Source of the DNA: Clostridiales bacterium
GTDB taxonomy: Bacteria; Bacillota; Clostridia; Peptostreptococcales; Anaerovoracaceae
Assembly (NCBI GenBank): GCA_009782285.1
Contig: WRJK01000002.1
Span: 1-63,406, forward strand
DNA length: 63,406 bases
Direction of reading: 5' to 3'
Position numbers and translations under genes: made by a program. The number at the start of each line of letters is the position of its first letter. The stretch's first letter is position 1. This document shows, in pieces, positions 53,473 to 61,315 of the stretch. The notes under the pieces are model-generated. The model did not search any database. It was not told the DNA's origin and saw only the letters and a list, made by a program, of their open reading frames with translations.

Positions 53473-55497
53473 TTATTTGGTGTAGTGGATGAACAGGTCG
53501 AGCAGGTCGAGCATGTCGATCACGCCGTCAAAATTGACGTCGCACATGCTTGCTGTAACTGGCCTGCCCCTGGAATCATTGACCTTGACCAAGTTGGCCC
53601 AATCTGCGCTGTCGCTGTCGAAGCCGCAGTACAGGAGCATGATGCCGAGGTCGAGGGCGTCGACGATGTTGTCCTTGTTCAGGTCGTACTTTGACCAGAC
53701 GAGCTGTTCGATGACTGTATTGGCTGTCGGTTTGGTGATTTCGGAGTTGATGTACTTTGTAGTGTCGCCGTCAATCCCTACAACATTGAAGCCCGTCAGC
53801 GTCATGGATGCATTCCCCTCGGCTGTTGGCGCAAAGGCGAATTTGGCAATGTCTGACAGTTTCTTGTGGGTGTATCCGGTCGAATCGCCGCCCGCTTCGT
53901 ATTTCATGGTGACAGAGCCTCTCCATTTGCTATCCCCTGCATAAATCCAGAAGATGTCGGTCAAGGGCTCGAAGCCGTTGATGCCTTCTACGCCGACGCC
54001 TGCCATCGGGCCGTCGATAACGAATTCGAGTTCAACAGCGAGGACGTCGGTGGGCTGGAATATCTCCACAGTGAAATCCACGTTCTCCTCAACGCCGGAA
54101 ACTTCATCAACCTTGATGCCGGCTTTCACGGGATCCATGAATGAGAAATCAACCGGTGCAACCCTGAGATCCCTGTCAACGCCGTACACTGTCGTTAGCG
54201 AATTCCTGTTCCCTGAGGTCATGTGCTGAACCTTCCAGTAGTCGTCCGGATCGTAGTTCTTGTAGTCTTCGGTGATGAACGTCCTGCAGAAAGCCTTAAT
54301 GTAGTAATAGACCTGCAGAGCGATGCCCTTGTACCTGTTCGTCATGTTCGTGCTGGCGTTGAACTGGTACTCGTGCTCGGTGTAGAATCCCGGGCAGCTC
54401 CATCTGTACGGGTTCCAGTCGTTGTAGTTTGGCGCCAGCATGACATTTGAGACCGTGACGCCGTAAATGTCGACGCCGGGGTAAAGGTCGATGCACGGGC
54501 CAACGTAAACGTCGCCTACGCGGGCACCGTTGGCTGTCGCCTGGCTGGTGCTATTGGGGGCTGAGCTGGTGTAGACGTGCAGATTCTTTACGTCTTCCCA
54601 CATCTTGTCGTATGACGCTTTGTGGACTTGCTTAATAATGTCGTTGTATTGCCCATTCTTGATAAATGGCAGCGTCACGGCATAGGGGATTGTTGCGGTA
54701 TTGCCGGTCAGCAAGCCTGCGCCGATGGGGTCAGCAATCGCACGGACGTCCGGGCCGCTTGGCATAAGGGCTATCCCAAGGGAGAACGTTATGGGGTTGC
54801 TGCCGACGACGTAGCTGCCCTGGTGGTGCAGGTCAAGGGCGTAGTCGGGCATGATTTCGCACCACAGTTTGTAGTAACCCAGAGTCGTTTTTGCTTGGAA
54901 GCCCAAGCCTTCGCCTCGCTGGTTCGTCTTCCAGTCGCGGTTGAGGTCAAAGCTGGTGCTGGTAATGCCGTTCCTTTGAACAACTGTGGCACCCCTTATG
55001 CCGCCGCGCCCTGCAACGCCCGTCGGGCTTATGTTGCTGCTCTCAGAGCCGCCGTCAACATTGTAGAAAGGTATGCAGTACAAGGTCAGTCCAGCGAACT
55101 CTTCCCTGAGGGCTGCGTCTTTCGCGTACTCCCACAGGAACTCCATCATGCCTACGGTGGTCAGCTTCTCGTTGCCGTGCATTTGAGCCGACATGTAGAT
55201 GACTGTGTCGCCGTTCCCCACCTTTGCAAAATAGAGTGGGAAGCCGGCGTCGCTGACGAATTCGGGGCCAAACCAGTCTGCCACGGTGTAGACGTCGATT
55301 TCGTCGCACATGTCGCCGATCTGTTTGAGCTGGCTTACCATGTCCTGCCAGCCCAGGATCCTTTGCCCTGCCATCTGGCCGGTGTTCATCTGCCAGTCGA
55401 TCGTTAGTTGTGACGCAAATGCAGTGCAAGGGGCAGCAACCATCATTGCGACAACAAACAGGCAAATCAGCTTTCTTGACAACTTACTTCTTCTCAT
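53473..55497 (-). CDS. Secreted M14 zinc carboxypeptidase with cohesin-like and dockerin tail (4)
   Basis: 674 residues, AGGAGG before ATG 55497, signal peptide to about residue 29. Zinc ligands in AQMHGNE (His107, Glu110) and ALDLHHQG (His224/225); SFDLNRDWK; candidate Glu in FYTEHEYQ. Cohesin-like (about 470-600) and dockerin (about 605-674; here the second loop reads DVNFDGVIDMLD instead of DVNCDG). It is very similar to gene 5 throughout, indicating recent duplication. Its promoter has two tandem TCTAAC sites. Confidence 0.94.
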   Translation of the reverse strand: MRRSKLSRKLICLFVVAMMVAAPCTAFASQLTIDWQMNTGQMAGQRILGWQDMVSQLKQIGDMCDEIDVYTVADWFGPEFVSDAGFPLYFAKVGNGDTVIYMSAQMHGNEKLTTVGMMEFLWEYAKDAALREEFAGLTLYCIPFYNVDGGSESSNISPTGVAGRGGIRGATVVQRNGITSTSFDLNRDWKTNQRGEGLGFQAKTTLGYYKLWCEIMPDYALDLHHQGSYVVGSNPITFSLGIALMPSGPDVRAIADPIGAGLLTGNTATIPYAVTLPFIKNGQYNDIIKQVHKASYDKMWEDVKNLHVYTSSAPNSTSQATANGARVGDVYVGPCIDLYPGVDIYGVTVSNVMLAPNYNDWNPYRWSCPGFYTEHEYQFNASTNMTNRYKGIALQVYYYIKAFCRTFITEDYKNYDPDDYWKVQHMTSGNRNSLTTVYGVDRDLRVAPVDFSFMDPVKAGIKVDEVSGVEENVDFTVEIFQPTDVLAVELEFVIDGPMAGVGVEGINGFEPLTDIFWIYAGDSKWRGSVTMKYEAGGDSTGYTHKKLSDIAKFAFAPTAEGNASMTLTGFNVVGIDGDTTKYINSEITKPTANTVIEQLVWSKYDLNKDNIVDALDLGIMLLYCGFDSDSADWANLVKVNDSRGRPVTASMCDVNFDGVIDMLDLLDLFIHYTK

Positions 55498-55548
55498 TTT
55501 TAATTACCTCCTAATAAAAATAGTGCAACTCAACTTGAGTTGACTAAT

Positions 55549-55582
55549 ATTATATAACATAATTGTTAGAGGTAGCGTTAGA
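55549..55582 (-). promoter_or_regulatory. TCTAAC-N22-TATAAT promoter of M14 gene 4
   Basis: Minus strand TCTAAC (55582-55577), exactly 22 bp, TATAAT (55554-55549), with a second TCTAAC at 55570-55565 (12 bp apart). A further pair with 11-bp spacing is at 55721-55716 and 55710-55705. The remainder of the gap 55498-55843 has only the hairpin of the next gene. Confidence 0.7.
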
Positions 55583-55764
55583 AATAATACAGCAATGGAA
55601 ATTTTATTGATATTTCCATTCAACTGCAACGGCTGCCGTTTCCCGAGAGTCCCATTGTAAAGCCGCTGTTTGCAAGCGTTTGCGCCTGATATCAATTTCT
55701 GTGCGTTAGATTATTGTTAGATTTATCTGCATGATTGAAATTATTTGAAATTCAGATTAAAACG

Positions 55765-55802
55765 CTGCCTACGAAAACAGTCTCCATTGTTTCCGTAGGC
55801 AG
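55765..55802. terminator. Hairpin after M14 gene 5
   Basis: CTGCCTACG (55765-55773) pairs with CGTAGGCAG (55794-55802), with partial pairing inside. It lies 41 nt past the stop of the gene at 55844. Confidence 0.7.
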
Positions 55803-55843
55803 TTGTTTCGTCATAAAAAGATCAACCTATTTGTTATTTAAGC

Positions 55844-57862
55844 TTATTTCGTATAGTGAATGAACAGGTCAAGCAGGTCGAGCATGTCGATTACGCCGTC
55901 GCAGTTTACGTCACACATGCTTGCTGTAACTGGCCTGCCCCTGGAATCATTGACCTTGACCAAGTTGGCCCAATCTTCGCTGTCTGCATCGAAGCCGCAG
56001 TACAGCAGCATAATGCCAAGGTCAAGGGCATCAACGATGTTGTCCTTGTTCAGGTCGTATTTTGACCATACAAGCTGCTCTATGACTGTATTAGCTGTCG
56101 GCTTGGTGATTTCAGAGTTGATGTACTTTGTCGTGTCGCCGTCAATCCCTACAACATTAAAGCCTGTCAGTGTCATGGACGCATCGCCTTGGGCCGTTGG
56201 CGCAAAGACGAAGGTGGCAATGTCGGATATCTTCCTGTGCGTGTAGCCGGTCGAATCCCCGCCTGCCTCGTATTTCATGGTGACAGCGCCTTTCCACATG
56301 CCGGCTCCTGCGTATGTCCAGAAGATGTCGGTCAAAGGCTCGAAGCCGTTGATGCCTTCTACACCGATGCCAGCCATCGGGCCGTCAATGACAAATTCGA
56401 GCTCAACAGCCAGCACGTCGACGGGCTGGAATATCTCGACAGTGAATTCCACGTTGCCTTCTACGCCGGTAACTGCATCAGCCTTGATGCCGGACTTCAC
56501 TGGCTCCATGAACGACCAATCGATAGGCGGCTGGTCGATCCTCCTGTCAATGCCGTACACTGTGTTGATGGAGCACCTTGAGCCACTGGTCATGTGCTGC
56601 ACCAAGTAGTAATCTTCCGGATCGTAGCCCTTGTAGTCTTCCGACAGGATCGTCCTTGCGGCAGCCAAGGTGTAGTAGTAGGTCTGCAAGGCGATGCCCT
56701 TGTGCCTGTTGTTAATGTTCGTGCTGGCGTTGAACTGGTACTCCGACTCAACGTAGAACGACGGGCAGCTCCACCTGTACGGGTTCCAGTCGTTGAAATT
56801 AAGGCCCATCATGGTGCCGGCTACGCCGACGCCGTAGAGGTCAAGGCCGGGGTAAAGGTCGATTGGAGAATTTACGTAAACGTCGCCGATGGCAGCGCCG
56901 TTGGCGGCTGCCTGGGTTGTGCTATTCGGGCTTGAGCTGGTATAAACGTAAAGCTTCCTTATGTCTTCGCTTATTTTGTCGTAAATGGACTTCTGTATTT
57001 GCTTGCACATGTCGTCGTAGAGCCCATTTTTGATGAAAGGCAGCGTCACAGCATAAGGTATTGTAGCCACGTGGCTAGTGTAATAACCTGCCGCAATTGG
57101 GTCAGCCACTGCGGGAACCCTAGAGCTGCTGGGCATCAGAGCCATTCCGAGGGAATAGGTTATGGGGTTGTTGTTAACGATGTAGCTGCCTTGGTGGTGG
57201 TTGTCGATTGAAAAATCAGGCATAACATCGCACCACAGCCTGTAATAGCCCTGGGTCGTCTTGGCTTGGAAGCCCATGCCTTCGCCTCGCTGGTTCATTT
57301 TCCAGTCGCGGTTCAGGTCAAAGCTGGTGCTCTGAGTAGTGCCGTCTGCTCTCCAGACCGTGCAGCCCCTGATGCCGCCTCGTCCAGCAATGCCCCTTGT
57401 GCTTATCGCCGTTGCCTCGGCTCCGCCATCAACGTTGTACATAGGTACGCAGTAGAATGTCAGATCCTTAAACTCATCTCTAAGGGCAGCACTCTTCGCA
57501 TATTCCCACATGAATTCCATCAACCCAACGGTAGTCAGCTTCTCGTTGCCGTGCATCTGAGCCGTAATCCATATGATGGTGTCGCCATCCCCTAATTTAG
57601 CAAAATAGAGGGGGAACCCGGCGTCGCTCAGGAACTCAGGCCCAAACCAGTCGGATACAGTCGCAACTTCGATCTGATCGCAGAGGTCAGCCATCTGATT
57701 CATCTGGTTCACCATTTCCACCCAGCCCATGATCCTGGATCCGTTCATTTGGTTGGTGTTCATCTGATAGTCAATGGTGAACTGGGACGCAAATGCTGAA
57801 CATGGCGCGGCAATCAATGCCACTACAAACAGCATGCATACGATCTTTCTTGTTTTTCTCAT
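55844..57862 (-). CDS. Secreted M14 zinc carboxypeptidase with cohesin-like and dockerin tail (5)
   Basis: 672 residues, GGAGG before ATG 57862, signal peptide to about residue 26. Zinc ligands in AQMHGNE (His104, Glu107) and SIDNHHQG (His222/223), with SFDLNRDWK and candidate Glu in FYVESEYQ. Cohesin-like (about 470-600) and dockerin (about 603-672) follow. It is the closest paralogue of gene 4. It is first to be transcribed from the 550-bp gap 57863-58412, which otherwise contains no gene. Confidence 0.94.
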   Translation of the reverse strand: MRKTRKIVCMLFVVALIAAPCSAFASQFTIDYQMNTNQMNGSRIMGWVEMVNQMNQMADLCDQIEVATVSDWFGPEFLSDAGFPLYFAKLGDGDTIIWITAQMHGNEKLTTVGLMEFMWEYAKSAALRDEFKDLTFYCVPMYNVDGGAEATAISTRGIAGRGGIRGCTVWRADGTTQSTSFDLNRDWKMNQRGEGMGFQAKTTQGYYRLWCDVMPDFSIDNHHQGSYIVNNNPITYSLGMALMPSSSRVPAVADPIAAGYYTSHVATIPYAVTLPFIKNGLYDDMCKQIQKSIYDKISEDIRKLYVYTSSSPNSTTQAAANGAAIGDVYVNSPIDLYPGLDLYGVGVAGTMMGLNFNDWNPYRWSCPSFYVESEYQFNASTNINNRHKGIALQTYYYTLAAARTILSEDYKGYDPEDYYLVQHMTSGSRCSINTVYGIDRRIDQPPIDWSFMEPVKSGIKADAVTGVEGNVEFTVEIFQPVDVLAVELEFVIDGPMAGIGVEGINGFEPLTDIFWTYAGAGMWKGAVTMKYEAGGDSTGYTHRKISDIATFVFAPTAQGDASMTLTGFNVVGIDGDTTKYINSEITKPTANTVIEQLVWSKYDLNKDNIVDALDLGIMLLYCGFDADSEDWANLVKVNDSRGRPVTASMCDVNCDGVIDMLDLLDLFIHYTK

Positions 57863-58067
57863 TTTTTGTTTACCTCCAAATAAAATAAGTAAGTTTGATT
57901 AACATTTCGTTTTCCAGGCTTTGCGCCCTTTTTCCATCGCTGGTTTCCGCCAGCGCCAAGACCGGCACTGCCTACTGCCCCCCTTTCACTTGCCGATGCT
58001 GCGTTAATTTGACAACCATTTTCCTGTATATAAAGAATTTTCTCAAACGCCGATATGTTCCCAAAAC

Positions 58068-58101
58068 ATTATATTCTATAGCCGTATTGATAGCAGTTAG
58101 A
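58068..58101 (-). promoter_or_regulatory. TCTAAC-N22-TATAAT promoter of M14 gene 5
   Basis: Minus strand TCTAAC (58101-58096), exactly 22 bp, TATAAT (58073-58068). Another TCTAAC is at 58215-58210. The -35 position is non-consensus. The leader to the ATG is about 200 nt. Confidence 0.65.
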
Positions 58102-58355
58102 TATGCGCAAAATAGAATTTAATTTCGCTGTTTAAAAAATCTTTTCAGATTCATGGCGGTTGTAGAACCGCTGAAATTCAAGGGTTTCTCCGGCCAATGT
58201 ATCATTATTGTTAGATTAATGCCGGATAGCTTGAGCAATCTTGAATTGAAAGAAAATTTAAACCCCTGATTCCGACATGTTCAACGTTTATTCACCGCAA
58301 AAATGTGAACCAGCTGCTGTGCGCAGAAAAGTTTTTGCCTCATTGCTGCAAATAC

Positions 58356-58384
58356 TTGACGACATGGGCAGCTTTTGTTATAAT
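58356..58384 (+). promoter_or_regulatory. Promoter of the second AAA/DUF4143 gene
   Basis: TTGACG (58356-58361), 17-bp spacer, TATAAT (58379-58384), 28 nt before the GTG start. Confidence 0.75.
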
Positions 58385-58412
58385 TACAGCAATTACGAAT
58401 GGGGGTGAGCTT

Positions 58413-59609
58413 GTGGTTCAAAGACAAGCCTATCTTGATTCCCTTGTAAGCTTTCGGGACAAGATGTTGATAAAGGTCGTTACAGGCATCAGGCGGTGCG
58501 GAAAATCCACGTTGCTAGAGCTGTATCAGGATTATTTGCGCTCAGATGGTGTCGCTGGCGAGCAAATCATTTCTGTCAACCTTGAAGAAGGTGAATTTGA
58601 TGAAATAGAAACCTACAAGCAGCTGTACAGCTTCATAAATGAGAAGATCATTCCGAACCAGAAGATGTATATCTTCATTGACGAAGTGCAGCGTGTGGCC
58701 GACTTTCAGAAGTGCGTTGACAGCCTATATGTGAAAAAGAACTGCGATGTGTATATAACAGGCTCAAATGCTTACCTCCTCAGCGGTGAACTGGCGACCC
58801 TGCTTTCAGGGCGTTATGTTGAAATCAAGATGCTCCCGCTGTCGTTCAAGGAATATGTATCTGTGTTTCCCGATGATGCGAATCGCGAACGCTTGTATAT
58901 GGACTATATCCAAAACAGCGCGTTTCCCTATGCGTTGGAAATCGCAAAACCTAAAGACAGGAGGCTGTATTTGCAAGGCATCTATGACACCATCGTGCTT
59001 AAAGACATTGTTTCCCGCAGGAAATTCCCCAACACCGCCATGCTAAAAAGCGTTTCCCGCTTTATGTTTGACAATATCGGAAACATGTGTTCCACCAAGA
59101 AAATCGCGGACACTATGACTTCAGCTGGGCGTAAAATCGCCGTTCACACGGTCGAGAGCTATCTGACCGCACTTACAGATTGCTTCATCCTCTACCAAAT
59201 CGGGCGGTACGACGTTAAAGGGAAACAATACTTGAAAACAGGCGACAAGTATTACGCCGCCGACATCGGCTTGCGATACGCTCTGCTCGGAACGAAGAAG
59301 GCAGACATGGGGCATATCCTTGAAAACGTAGTGTTCCTTGAACTGTTGCGCCGTGGTTATGAGATTCACATCGGCAAGGTCGGCAGAACCGAGGTGGACT
59401 TTATCGCTATCGGCGATGAGGGCGAGGAATACTATCAAGTCGCGTACACCGTCATAGATACGGACGGCACAACCCTGCGCCGCGAACTTGCGCCGCTTGA
59501 ATCCATAGGCGACCACAATCCGAAGTTTCTCCTGACGATGGACAACACGCCGGTCACTTCGCACAACGGCATCAAACAGATAAACGCACTCGACTGGATG
59601 TTGAAGTAG
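58413..59609 (+). CDS. AAA ATPase with C-terminal DUF4143 domain (copy 2)
   Basis: 398 residues from GTG 58413, 3 nt after a GGGGGTGAG site; the frame is open further upstream but that part lies over the promoter. Walker A GIRRCGKST at about 21-29, Walker B YIFIDEVQRV at about 88-97, TGSNAYLLSGELATLLSGRYVEI, and a DUF4143/nuclease-like C-terminus (RTEVDFIAIGDEGEEYYQVAYTV). Only 9 nt separate its stop from the remnant of hsdS on the other strand, so it may have come in with the event that truncated the R-M locus. Confidence 0.88.
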   Translation: MVQRQAYLDSLVSFRDKMLIKVVTGIRRCGKSTLLELYQDYLRSDGVAGEQIISVNLEEGEFDEIETYKQLYSFINEKIIPNQKMYIFIDEVQRVADFQKCVDSLYVKKNCDVYITGSNAYLLSGELATLLSGRYVEIKMLPLSFKEYVSVFPDDANRERLYMDYIQNSAFPYALEIAKPKDRRLYLQGIYDTIVLKDIVSRRKFPNTAMLKSVSRFMFDNIGNMCSTKKIADTMTSAGRKIAVHTVESYLTALTDCFILYQIGRYDVKGKQYLKTGDKYYAADIGLRYALLGTKKADMGHILENVVFLELLRRGYEIHIGKVGRTEVDFIAIGDEGEEYYQVAYTVIDTDGTTLRRELAPLESIGDHNPKFLLTMDNTPVTSHNGIKQINALDWMLK

Positions 59610-59618
59610 TGCCGTCGC

Positions 59619-59678
59619 TTATTGCCGATTGTATAGGCTAACCCCGTATTTGACGTCAAACAGTTCTTTAAGCTTCAT
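59619..59678 (-). pseudogene. hsdS remnant (type I R-M specificity subunit stub)
   Basis: A 19-residue reading frame, MKLKELFDVKYGVSLYNRQ, starts at ATG 59678, overlapping the end of the methylase gene as hsdM-hsdS pairs commonly do. It matches the usual N-terminus of a target-recognition domain (xLFDVKYGVxL) and then stops. The rest of hsdS is missing; the AAA/DUF4143 gene occupies the place. Confidence 0.6.
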
Positions 59679-61068
59679 AGGCTTCCCCCGCTTTCACAAG
59701 ATATGCCAGATAGTCGTTGACGGTTTTTTGGAAATCCGCTTGTGTCAAACTGCTGTAGTCCGTCTTCATATAAGCTTCGCAAAGCCACTCGTCGCTGTGC
59801 TTGACGCATTGCCGAGCGGATAGCCCGTCCTCAGCATCACGGTTGCGGTACAGCCTGAGCCATTTCTCCTCTATAACTTTCCATGTGCCGTAGCAGTCGA
59901 TTCGGCCCAGTTTTTTGCGTTTGACAAAACCGTCGTCCTTGCAGTACCCGAAGAAAGTCTCCTGCCTGCTGTCGTGTGCCCTGTGCGCCTCCCAGACCAT
60001 GACGCAGGGGTTCGTGCCAGTCGGGTAGAATATGTCATCCGGCATCGAGAACACTGCCTTCAATGTGTGCTTTTCGAACAGCCTTTCGCGCACATCTTTG
60101 AATTTTGTGCCAATGGCGCAGCTCATAGGCACGACAGCGACGCCTGTGCCGCCAACTGCAAGTATTTCAAGAAGCTGCTCGACAAACTCCAATTCACATT
60201 TGTCTTTCTGTGAGTATGGCGGGTTGATCAACCCGATGTTTGCGTTCTTCCCCTTGATTTCACATGCAATGCCCGAGTCGAAGCAGTCGCCCTTGTAAAT
60301 GTTTGACTTTTCGGCTTGGCGGATTATCATGTTCGCAATGGCAAGGGTGTAAAGGCCGTCGTCAAACTCTATGCCGAACAACTGCTCTTGGCGGATTTTT
60401 TCTGTTTCCTGCAGGTTTGCGCCACTGAACATCTTGCTCATCGCCGTCACGAGGAACGAGCCGGAGCCGCAGCAGATGTCAACGACCCGGCTGTTCTTGT
60501 TCACTCCCGCCAAGTCGCACATGAATTCAGTCAAGTGCTGAGGCGTCAGGACAATGCCCAACCCGCTACCGTCGCCGCCGGAGTACTTGATAAACTCGTG
60601 ATAAAACACGCCAAGCGCATCCACTGTGCTGTCGGCGCAGTCCATCATCGGCTTGATTTTCAGTTCGAGCTGCTCGACGTACCAGCTGATGGACTTTTTT
60701 TGAACGAGCGGGATGCCTGAGAACTTTGTATTCTCCTGCAAGGTTTTGAAAACCTGCTTTATGTAGGAGGCTCTGTCGCTTTGAATGCCGCTATTTTCCA
60801 AGACGCTTTCAATCGCGGACTGTATGTTTGACATGACCATTTTAAACGACGGCAACGCCGAATACGTCTTGCAGAAATCATCGTCCGAAAGCGCGATGAG
60901 AATGCCTGCTATGAATATTGGTTTGTGTGCTTCGACCACTTTTATCTCCCGCAGGCAGCCGTGCATCTCAATGGCAGTTTCGCGGATTTCGTCCAAGGAA
61001 TATTCCTTTTGGAGTTTTTCGCCCTTTATGAGCTTGATGTAATTTTTCGGCTCCAATACAGTACGCAT
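59668..61068 (-). CDS. HsdM-type N6-adenine DNA methylase, probably frameshifted at its 5' end
   Basis: 466 residues. HsdM helical N-terminal region (PIFIAGILIALSDDDFCKTY), SAM-binding VVDICCGSGSF (about 190-200), GIVLTPQHLTEFM, and the catalytic NPPY (about 281), followed by the HsdM target region. ATG 61068 has no good ribosome site. A better start is ATG 61115 (GGAGG 8 nt upstream), whose frame MAVERYTESLTLREM would run into this one if a tandem CATTT duplication at 61066-61075 were a single copy. Methylates adenine in DNA if active. No hsdR is visible and hsdS is a stub, so this is an orphan or inactive methylase. Confidence 0.85.
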   Translation of the reverse strand: MRTVLEPKNYIKLIKGEKLQKEYSLDEIRETAIEMHGCLREIKVVEAHKPIFIAGILIALSDDDFCKTYSALPSFKMVMSNIQSAIESVLENSGIQSDRASYIKQVFKTLQENTKFSGIPLVQKKSISWYVEQLELKIKPMMDCADSTVDALGVFYHEFIKYSGGDGSGLGIVLTPQHLTEFMCDLAGVNKNSRVVDICCGSGSFLVTAMSKMFSGANLQETEKIRQEQLFGIEFDDGLYTLAIANMIIRQAEKSNIYKGDCFDSGIACEIKGKNANIGLINPPYSQKDKCELEFVEQLLEILAVGGTGVAVVPMSCAIGTKFKDVRERLFEKHTLKAVFSMPDDIFYPTGTNPCVMVWEAHRAHDSRQETFFGYCKDDGFVKRKKLGRIDCYGTWKVIEEKWLRLYRNRDAEDGLSARQCVKHSDEWLCEAYMKTDYSSLTQADFQKTVNDYLAYLVKAGEAYEA

Positions 61069-61075
61069 TTCATTT
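61066..61075. repeat. Pentanucleotide duplication at the hsdM 5' end
   Basis: CATTT twice in tandem (AAATG on the coding strand). One copy would join the reading frame from ATG 61115 to the hsdM frame. Confidence 0.6.
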
Positions 61076-61166
61076 CCCGCAGCGTAAGGCTTTCCGTATA
61101 TCGCTCAACTGCCATCGCGAGTTCCTCCATTTATCTAGAAATATACTTGCTTATTTACATCCATTA

Positions 61167-61195
61167 ATTATAAACGATTCCGCACAAAAATACAA
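61167..61195 (-). promoter_or_regulatory. Promoter of the hsdM gene
   Basis: Minus strand TTGTAT (61195-61190), 17-bp spacer, TATAAT (61172-61167), 51 nt before ATG 61115. Confidence 0.7.
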
Positions 61196-61237
61196 GCACT
61201 TTTTTAAACATATGTTCGCAATTGAGATCCAGTTCAG

Positions 61238-61263
61238 AAAGGCGAGCCATAAGGCCCGCCTTT
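61238..61263 (-). terminator. Hairpin after M14 gene 6
   Basis: AAAGGCG (61238-61244) pairs with CGCCTTT (61257-61263), with an inner GCC/GGC pair. It is 53 nt beyond the stop of the peptidase gene at 61316. Confidence 0.6.
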
Positions 61264-61315
61264 ATCTTAATCTTTTACGTTACACCGGAGCGTGACACAG
61301 GATCGTTCCCTTTTG

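Noticed and set aside
54622-55407. 261-residue plus-strand frame
   Set aside because: Antisense of M14 gene 4 without promoter or ribosome site.
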